From: CAYOLL01 sp964404765 [NCBI: uncultured Gemmatimonadota bacterium] | GTDB lineage: Bacteria > 4572-55 | Assembly (NCBI GenBank): GCA_964404765.1 | Contig: CAYOLL010000187.1 | Location: 1-11,416 of the forward strand | Reading direction: 5' to 3' | Length of the DNA stretch: 11,416 bases | Part shown: positions 7,373 to 11,416 of the stretch, piece by piece | Layout of the letters: the number at the start of each line of letters is the position of its first letter | Numbering within the stretch: position 1 is the first letter of the stretch | Position numbers and translations under genes: made by a program | The notes under the pieces: model-generated | What the model saw: only the letters and a program-made list of their open reading frames with translations | Database searches by the model: none | Told to the model about the DNA's origin: nothing

Positions 7373-7619
7373 GGAATTTCTCCGGGTTTAGATCATAACG
7401 ACCGATGACGGGCAGCGGATGGCCTAATTTTAGCCCGACTAAAATCCAATCTTCCAGCGTGGAGCGCAGCTCGTCCTGGCATTGCCAAAGCGTCTCGCCA
7501 AAAGCAATCACGCCGGGGCAGGGCGGAATTCGCGCGCCAAAAGTGCCATCATCCAATTTGTCATATTCCGCCTGCGCCAGAGCGTGTTCTATGTAGCCGG
7601 TTAAAATGTAACGTTTCAT
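7350..7619 (-). CDS. hicB: HicB-family antitoxin
   Basis: An 89-residue HicB-like antitoxin with a partially degraded RNase H-like fold. Motifs in order are MKRYILTGYIEHALAQAEYD, then DDGTFGARIPPCPGVIAFGE (the strand-turn with the PG-V-A-G signature), LWQCQDELRSTLEDWILVGL, and HPLPVI near the C-terminus. This fits the short HicB variant, which lacks a fused HTH or RHH DNA-binding domain. The ATG at 7619 has a strong Shine-Dalgarno GGGAGGA six or so bases upstream; a TTG four codons earlier lies inside that site and is rejected. It begins 15 bp after the stop codon of the truncated vapC, so it probably shares the transcript of the vapB remnant module. Confidence 0.82.
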   Translation of the reverse strand: MKRYILTGYIEHALAQAEYDKLDDGTFGARIPPCPGVIAFGETLWQCQDELRSTLEDWILVGLKLGHPLPVIGRYDLNPEKFHESLAAV

Positions 7620-7634
7620 AGTTCCTCCCAATGT

Positions 7635-7877
7635 TCAATACGCTTTCGTCAAAATTGTCTTCGAGACATGCAGCAACAACTCCGGCTCAACAAAATCACT
7701 TTGCGGAACGGTTAAAGGCCGCTCGCCATAGGCAACAGAGGACTCTTTCAATTGGTAAAGCCAAACTGCAGCAACCGCGTGGGTAAATGTGGAAGATGAG
7801 CGTCTAGACCCGCCGGCCTCATTTTCGATCAAGGCAATCAAGGCGGAGGTGTCGAGGACGTAGCGATCTATGGCCAT
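7635..7877 (-). pseudogene. Truncated VapC (PIN-domain) toxin remnant
   Basis: An 80-residue reading frame that starts as a PIN-domain ribonuclease, MAIDRYVLDTSALIALIENE, with the first catalytic aspartate at Asp9. A full VapC is about 130 residues. After residue 22 the expected middle of the fold, including the conserved Glu helix, is missing. The later part (VEPELLLHVSKTILTKAY) resembles the PIN segment just before the second catalytic acidic patch, but the frame stops there, so the remaining aspartates and the last strands are absent. The parsimonious reading is an internal deletion plus loss of the 3' end, which now abuts hicB. It should have no nuclease activity. It overlaps the VapB-like gene by 10 bp, the usual vapBC arrangement. 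Confidence 0.68.
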
Positions 7878-8095
7878 TGGTCAGTCTGCCTTTCTTGCAA
7901 CAACACGGCCATGAGCCTGCCGTTGCCGGAGCCGCGCAGCTTTTGCAACGCCGCCTGCGTTTGCTGACGACGGCGCAGCCGGACCTCCGCCTGCTCATCT
8001 TCCACAATAACCGTCAGGCGGGTGTCCGACGACAGTTTGTTGGTTCGGGCCAATGCCTCAAACTCTTTCAAGGTGATATGGTTCAAGGTGATCAT
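7868..8095 (-). CDS. VapB-like antitoxin
   Basis: A 75-residue small charged protein next to a PIN-domain start, so most likely the cognate antitoxin. The N-terminal part (MITLNHITLKEFEALARTNK) could be DNA-binding. The C-terminal helix ends in GRLMAVLLQERQTDQWP, resembling the LL-x-ER toxin-binding tails of VapB proteins. The ATG at 8095 is preceded by AAGGAG eight bases upstream and overlaps, as ATGA, the stop of a 14-codon upstream frame (MDEKMALNQKEMIE). The exact antitoxin family (AbrB-, Phd- or RHH-type) cannot be assigned by eye. The gene appears intact although its toxin is truncated. Confidence 0.66.
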   Translation of the reverse strand: MITLNHITLKEFEALARTNKLSSDTRLTVIVEDEQAEVRLRRRQQTQAALQKLRGSGNGRLMAVLLQERQTDQWP

Positions 8096-8110
8096 TCAAT
8101 CATCTCCTTT

Positions 8111-8150
8111 TGGTTCAGCGCCATTTTTTCATCCATTTTCTGACGGTTTT
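8111..8150. repeat. Direct repeat, copy 1 (upstream of vapB-like gene)
   Basis: TGGTTCAGCGCCATTTTT at 8111-8128 is identical to 8672-8689. After it both copies continue with related T-rich sequence ending in GACGG. On the minus strand the repeat reads as an ATGGCGCTGAACCA start in a short frame ahead of each module: MALNQKEMIE here, MALNHEERIP at copy 2. The two copies bracket the MNT/HEPN-remnant module. Confidence 0.6.
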
Positions 8151-8190
8151 GTAATTGGCCAACTCCGCTTTGGTTCGCTAATGCCAACCG

Positions 8191-8340
8191 TCATTTTATC
8201 AATTTGCGCACGAATCGTTGAATTCTCCGGGCGCGTATGACGGCATCTTTCATATCAGCGGCGTTTAAATCCTAATGAAACGGATAGCGGATATTCACGC
8301 CATAATCCGTCAAACCCGCGGCTATTTGGTCATGCTGCAT
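8191..8340 (-). pseudogene. HEPN-domain protein remnant with in-frame stop
   Basis: Reading from an ATG at 8340, the frame gives MQHDQIAAGLTDYGVNIRYP, then FH and an in-frame TAG at 8274-8272. It then continues DLNAADMKDAVIRARRIQRF and closes with VRKLIK at TGA (8193-8191). This matches the C-terminal third of HEPN proteins paired with MNT nucleotidyltransferases (a HDL..LL motif, then YGV-IRYP, then the last helix ending FVR-K). A full HEPN protein is about 120-135 residues; only about 47 codons remain, so the N-terminal two thirds are gone. The frame begins 11 bp inside the end of the MNT gene, the normal overlap position, so the deletion left the gene pair junction looking natural. The premature TAG shows that even the remnant is not maintained. 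Confidence 0.72.
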
Positions 8341-8656
8341 AGCGTTCCTGGCCTTCTTTGATGATTACATGCTCAAACGTGCTTTGCAGACGGGCGCGTT
8401 CGATAAAATCCTGCTCCTGATAAACCAAAATATCGAGCGGGGCGGAAATAACGGCGCGACAGACCCGCCGCAGTTCGCGCATAATATCAATTGGGCGGCG
8501 ATTCGGCATATTAACCAGTACGCACACGTCCACATCGCTGTGCGGCCCGGGGCGGCCTTTGGCATACGAACCAAACAAGATAATTCGCCGGGCCAGGCCC
8601 GTAGTGGCAATGGCGTTGATGATTCGATCAACTAATTCAATTTGAGTTTGGGTCAT
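8330..8656 (-). CDS. MNT-type nucleotidyltransferase (HEPN partner)
   Basis: A 108-residue minimal nucleotidyltransferase. The polymerase-beta-like signature is clear: LFGSYAKGRPGPHSDVDVCV with Gly29-Ser30 and the metal-binding pair Asp41 and Asp43, followed by a central strand APLDILVY with a third acidic residue. In MNT-HEPN toxin-antitoxin systems the MNT protein is the antitoxin and transfers AMP groups to the HEPN ribonuclease; that role is inferred from the adjacent HEPN remnant. I chose the ATG at 8656 (MTQTQIELVDRIINAI), which gives the usual family length. An upstream ATG at 8692 would add MKNGAEPRRTYP, encoded by the direct-repeat sequence. Length and motifs look intact, whereas the HEPN partner is not. 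Confidence 0.82.
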   Translation of the reverse strand: MTQTQIELVDRIINAIATTGLARRIILFGSYAKGRPGPHSDVDVCVLVNMPNRRPIDIMRELRRVCRAVISAPLDILVYQEQDFIERARLQSTFEHVIIKEGQERYAA

Positions 8657-8671
8657 GGGATACGTTCTTCG

Positions 8672-8711
8672 TGGTTCAGCGCCATTTTTCATTCAATTTT
8701 TGATTTGACGG
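8672..8711. repeat. Direct repeat, copy 2 (upstream of MNT gene)
   Basis: The second copy of the TGGTTCAGCGCCATTTTT repeat is at 8672-8689, with a diverged extension to GACGG at about 8711. It lies immediately upstream of the MNT gene on the minus strand, just as copy 1 lies upstream of the vapB-like gene. The copies are 561 bp apart start to start. Confidence 0.6.
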
Positions 8712-8739
8712 GTGTCTTCTTTTTCGGCCATGCCTTTAT

Positions 8740-8758
8740 TTCAAAGCTTCGCTTTGAA
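8740..8758. repeat. GCGAAGC mini-hairpin 2
   Basis: A perfect 8-bp stem with a three-base loop: TTCAAAGC-TTC-GCTTTGAA on the plus strand, TTCAAAGC-GAA-GCTTTGAA on the minus. Its minus-strand core is GCGAAGC, a sequence known to form an unusually stable mini-hairpin in single-stranded DNA. It lies about 97 bp downstream of the caspase/FGE-like stop codon. Confidence 0.65.
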
Positions 8759-8785
8759 CTCCGAAACGGGGTCAAAATTTTTTTG

Positions 8786-8798
8786 CCCGCTTCGCGGG
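8786..8798. terminator. GCGAAGC mini-hairpin 1 downstream of caspase/FGE-like gene
   Basis: On the minus strand this is CCCGC-GAA-GCGGG, a GC-rich 5-bp stem with a triloop, 57 bp after the caspase/FGE-like stop codon. It is followed by an A-run and then TTTT rather than directly by a U-run, so it is an imperfect intrinsic terminator candidate. Between the stop codon and the hairpin the transcribed strand holds about six spaced CTTTTA-like blocks (8800-8850). Confidence 0.4.
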
Positions 8799-8854
8799 AA
8801 AAGGAATAAAAGATAAAAGCTTTAAAAAGAGTAAAAGTGTAAAAGATACAATAA

Positions 8855-10675
8855 CTAAAATCCTCGGACAACGCGAAACCCGATGTTGAAGCTACGGTTG
8901 TCGGGCGGGCCGTTGAGACGGTTAGCAGCGCGCGCGTAGATCGGAAAATCGCTGAAAGAACCGCCGCGCAAGACACGACTTTGTGTATTCTTTACACCAC
9001 CAATCCAGGCTGAACCGTCTTTGGGCGCGCCTTCGTAGCTATTTTGATACCAATCCGCGCACCATTCCCACACGTTGCCGGTCATGTCGTACAAGCCAAA
9101 GTCGTTGGGATCAAAGGAACTAACCGGGGCCGTAAATGCGTAAAAATCATCATAGCCATCAAATATCGGCGACCAATTAAACTTTCGTTTAGACGTTTCA
9201 TCGGCCACGTTGCCGCCTTTTCTGCCCGATGGCGCGCTGTTGCCCCAACTGTATTTATACTGTTTGGGACCGCAACGGGCGGCGTATTCCCACTCCGCTT
9301 CGCTGGGCAGGCGCAGCCCGGCCCAATCGCAAAAGGCTTTGGCGTCATTCCAACTCACGCAAACCACAGGTTGGCTGTCGGTTTGATCAAAACCGGGCTT
9401 GCGCCAGCTCGCCCCGTCGACCTTTTTCCATTCCGTGCCGCTCCACGCGTATGACCAGCCTTCTTTTTCGGCGTCGGTTCGGTGGTTTTTGGCCTGCACA
9501 AACTTTTTGAATTGACCAACGGTGACTTCGGTTTTGGCCAGATAAAAATCTTTGAGCGTGACTTTGTGGACGGGCTTTTCATCGCTTTCGCCGTCGTTGC
9601 TGCCCATGTCAAAAGACCCGCCGGGGATGCGGACAAATTCAATGCCGGTTTTTGGATCGGTGTATTCGTTTGTAGTCACGGCTTCAGTCGTTATTTTTTG
9701 CGGCTCGGTTTCTTTTTTCTCCACAAAACCGCCATGTTCATCGGGTTTGGCGTCTGAACCGTCCGGCGGGCGATAAACAAAGAAATATTGGCCGCGATCC
9801 TGATAGCCGCCCATGTTGTTTAGACGTGGTGTTTGCAAGTGGTTTTTCTTTTTGGCCTCGCTCTTGACCGCGCCATCTACAAAGGAGAACAGTTCATACG
9901 TGGTTACCACGCCGTCATCGTTGTCGTCGGCTCCGCCGTTCATGCCATAAATGGCCACGTCGGTAAACAGGCTGCCGTTCCATTGGTCGCCGGCAATGGC
10001 GGTTTGGTCGGCATCCCCGGCGGTAATCATGTAGCGGCCGTTTTCGGCGGCCAATTCGTCCGGGTCTAAGCTGGTGTCATACTTTTTCTGCTCCACCCCG
10101 GCCAGGCCGCTAAAGCAGCAATCCAGCAAAAACAGGGCCTGTTTGGCATAGCGCAAGCGATTAGCCCATTGCTCGATCTGGCCCATATGGACAATGTTTT
10201 CATCACCCACCAAGCCAGTGGCTTTTTGAAGTTGTAAAAAACCTTGCGGTTGATCGTCGTAGCCCGGCTGCTGCCCGCCATGCCCGCTAAAGTAGAACAG
10301 GAATTGATAACGGCCTTCTTTGGCCATTTTTTTAGGAAAATAGGATTCCATAAAATAGCGGATGTTGTCAAAATTGGCGTCGGCGTCGGTCAAAACCACC
10401 ACTTCGTCGTAGCGCTCCACCGTCAGCAAAAAACTTTTCATTTTTTGGCCATCGCTGGCGACGGTTTTTAAACGGGGCATTTGTTCATATTCGCTGATGG
10501 CGATAACGATGGCATAGCGGGCGGTCATGGGTGTCTTATTTTTGGCTTTGAGAAATTGCTGCAAAAAACTCTGCTCTTTTTCGACCGGACGAAAGATAAA
10601 GCGCTTGTAGTCCGGTTGTCCGAAAACCGTTCCCACGCTCAGCAATAGGATCAGTAAAACAAGTTTCTTATTCAT
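8855..10675 (-). CDS. Secreted caspase-like peptidase fused to FGE-sulfatase-like domain
   Basis: A 606-residue two-domain exported protein. A signal peptide covers about 1-20 (MNKKLVLLILLLSVGTVFG). The caspase-like (peptidase C14) domain spans about 52-300, with catalytic His132 in FYFSGHGG and Cys187 in LLDCCFSG. It contains a well-formed EF-hand-type loop, DDNDDGVVTTYE (250-261). A charged linker (about 303-343) leads to an FGE-sulfatase/SUMF1-like domain (about 344-606) with RIPGGSFDMGS, TEVTVGQFKKF, LRLPSEAEWEYAAR, YDMTGNVWEWCADWY and the closing RVLRGGSF...GFRVVRGF. The copper-binding Cys pair of true formylglycine-generating enzyme, expected just after RGGSF, is absent (SDFPIYARAANR), so this is probably a C-type-lectin-like binding module, not an active FGE. 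The ATG at 10675 overlaps the TGA of the upstream membrane-protein gene (ATGA), implying translational coupling. The proteolytic target is unknown. Confidence 0.85.
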   Translation of the reverse strand: MNKKLVLLILLLSVGTVFGQPDYKRFIFRPVEKEQSFLQQFLKAKNKTPMTARYAIVIAISEYEQMPRLKTVASDGQKMKSFLLTVERYDEVVVLTDADANFDNIRYFMESYFPKKMAKEGRYQFLFYFSGHGGQQPGYDDQPQGFLQLQKATGLVGDENIVHMGQIEQWANRLRYAKQALFLLDCCFSGLAGVEQKKYDTSLDPDELAAENGRYMITAGDADQTAIAGDQWNGSLFTDVAIYGMNGGADDNDDGVVTTYELFSFVDGAVKSEAKKKNHLQTPRLNNMGGYQDRGQYFFVYRPPDGSDAKPDEHGGFVEKKETEPQKITTEAVTTNEYTDPKTGIEFVRIPGGSFDMGSNDGESDEKPVHKVTLKDFYLAKTEVTVGQFKKFVQAKNHRTDAEKEGWSYAWSGTEWKKVDGASWRKPGFDQTDSQPVVCVSWNDAKAFCDWAGLRLPSEAEWEYAARCGPKQYKYSWGNSAPSGRKGGNVADETSKRKFNWSPIFDGYDDFYAFTAPVSSFDPNDFGLYDMTGNVWEWCADWYQNSYEGAPKDGSAWIGGVKNTQSRVLRGGSFSDFPIYARAANRLNGPPDNRSFNIGFRVVRGF

Positions 10676-11190
10676 CCGTTGACCTCTCTGGTTGATTCGG
10701 TTCGCTGGGCAAAAATCGTCTGCCAGAAAAAGCCATTCTGAAAAGCCAAGCCCATTTGCATTAACACGGCGGTAAGCGTATTGGCCTGCGCGCCCATTTT
10801 GTCCAATTGGCTGGTTACGGCCAAAAAGACAATGGGCGAGATAATCAACGGCTTGAGCACGGGCCGCCATTTGAGAGCCGCCTGCCGACCCTTATCGCCC
10901 AATCCTTTGGTCTGGACAAAAACGTGCTGACCGATAATGCCCAGGATTGTAAAGCCGTATAATCCGGCGAGTTTCCAGCTTTCACTGATAATCTCATCGC
11001 CGCCCTTGACTTCCAGGCTATTAAAGTAACCGAAGAATTCGTGGAAAATATACATCAACCCGGCCATAATTGCCAACTGAAATGCGGCGGAACGCCACGG
11101 ATGCGGCTGGGTGCGGGCCAGATCAAAACCAATGGCAATCAGCCAGGCCAAAAACGAGAGGGTCAGTAATGTTTGCTGGACAGATGACAC
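10672..11190 (-). CDS. Five-helix integral membrane protein of unknown function
   Basis: I do not recognise a family. The 172-residue protein starts with GTG and has a strong Shine-Dalgarno AAGGAG six to seven bases upstream, which fixes the start. Hydrophobic segments at about 5-24, 34-56, 74-93, 113-130 and 139-160 suggest five membrane helices. Polar or charged residues in or near helices include the HEFFGYF patch (50-56) and the short loop SLEVKGGDEIISES (58-71). The C-terminus is polar (QRTESTREVNG). It is translationally coupled to the caspase/FGE-like gene by a 4-bp overlap, so the two proteins are probably made in fixed proportion. A membrane anchor, channel or sensor for the caspase partner is a reasonable guess, but nothing in the sequence proves it. 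Confidence 0.65.
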   Translation of the reverse strand: MSSVQQTLLTLSFLAWLIAIGFDLARTQPHPWRSAAFQLAIMAGLMYIFHEFFGYFNSLEVKGGDEIISESWKLAGLYGFTILGIIGQHVFVQTKGLGDKGRQAALKWRPVLKPLIISPIVFLAVTSQLDKMGAQANTLTAVLMQMGLAFQNGFFWQTIFAQRTESTREVNG

Positions 11191-11416
11191 GATAAACTCC
11201 TTTTCGCAAATGGTCGGAAATTCGCTTTGGTAAGAAAGCGGGCTTCTTTTACAGGCAGGATACCTTGCCCGTATTGAGCGAACGAGCCCGGCTGCATTGG
11301 TTATTCATGCTAATTTGCAGCCAAAAAGCGGATATTCGTCGAATGGAAGCGGTAAGTTAACATTAGACATCTTTCCAAAATAAATCCGGTCGCGACGCAG
11401 CTTTTAGCCCCAACGG
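11191..11416. other. Leader region of the caspase operon, no gene seen
   Basis: I see no coding sequence here. It should contain the promoter of the membrane-protein/caspase operon. GCTGCA (11291-11296) and TGCAGC (11316-11321) form a 6-bp inverted repeat with a 19-base spacer. The very end, read on the minus strand, gives GTTGGGGCTAAAA, reminiscent of the GATGGGGCTAA in the repeat at 16-26, so a copy of that repeat family may begin at the window edge. Confidence 0.4.
11308..11323 (-). promoter_or_regulatory. Candidate sigma-54 (-24/-12) promoter for caspase operon
   Basis: On the minus strand TGGCTGCAAATTAGCA has the invariant GG and GC dinucleotides exactly 10 bp apart and the TGGC and GCA edges of the consensus TGGCACG-N4-TTGCA; the CACG and TTGC parts match only partly. 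A start site about 12 bases on would leave a leader of about 105 nt before the GTG. The presence of a sigma-54 activator gene in the same cluster makes this worth recording, but a match this loose could be chance. Confidence 0.25.

Noticed and set aside
7139-8692. A CRISPR, phage or integron origin for the toxin-antitoxin run
   Set aside because: There is no integrase, no attC-like hairpins at the gene boundaries and no spacer-repeat pattern. Only one pair of imperfect direct repeats is visible.
8855-9650. Active formylglycine-generating enzyme with a sulfatase partner
   Set aside because: The domain lacks the cysteine pair needed by aerobic FGE and no sulfatase gene is present. The one Cys in WEWCADWY is common in non-catalytic members.
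10676-10870. N-terminal extension of the caspase/FGE-like protein upstream of 10675
   Set aside because: It lies wholly within the membrane-protein gene in another frame and would hide a clear signal peptide. The ATGA overlap start is far more natural.
11402-11416. Inverted copy of the left-end hairpin repeat at the right edge
   Set aside because: Only about nine bases (TGGGGCTAA, minus strand) match before the window ends. Suggestive but not enough to call a feature.

Overview
The window reads as a stretch of chromosome from a Gram-negative, menaquinone-using bacterium. The evidence is a MenH-type hydrolase, two lipoproteins with lipoboxes (one an LpoB homologue, one a COG3014-like TPR lipoprotein), Sec signal peptides and a sigma-54 activator. 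The mix of a secreted caspase/FGE-like protein, several toxin-antitoxin remnants and small palindromic intergenic repeats recalls uncultured FCB-group lineages (for example KSB1/Calditrichota-like). That placement is an impression, not a demonstration. I see no rRNA, tRNA, CRISPR array, transposase, integrase or phage gene.

Left half, plus strand (1-5453). A gene-poor leader carries two copies of a hairpin-forming repeat. It is followed by menH, an lpoB-like lipoprotein gene, a TPR lipoprotein gene, a DinB-superfamily gene and a secreted DUF1028 protein. The lpoB and TPR genes are separated by about 420 bp made almost entirely of two abutting MITE-like inverted-repeat elements. These genes look like housekeeping or envelope functions. 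LpoB and the TPR lipoprotein probably belong together; the others show no obvious shared pathway.

Right half, minus strand (11190 down to 5483). In transcription order there is a five-helix membrane protein and, coupled to it by a 4-bp ATGA overlap, a secreted caspase-like peptidase fused to an FGE-sulfatase/C-type-lectin-like domain. Then comes a run of toxin-antitoxin genes: a MNT nucleotidyltransferase with a broken HEPN partner, a VapB-like antitoxin with a broken VapC, and an apparently intact HicB-HicA pair. Last is an orphan sigma-54 enhancer-binding protein, which converges on the DUF1028 gene.

The most interesting points are: (1) the membrane protein plus secreted caspase/FGE-like operon, whose C-terminal end lacks the FGE cysteines and resembles the variable end of diversity-generating-retroelement targets, with two GCGAAGC mini-hairpins just downstream; (2) a toxin-antitoxin cluster in which the antitoxin-side genes are intact while two toxins have decayed; (3) an imperfect direct repeat flanking the MNT/HEPN remnant; (4) the twin MITE-like elements inside the lpoB-TPR pair.
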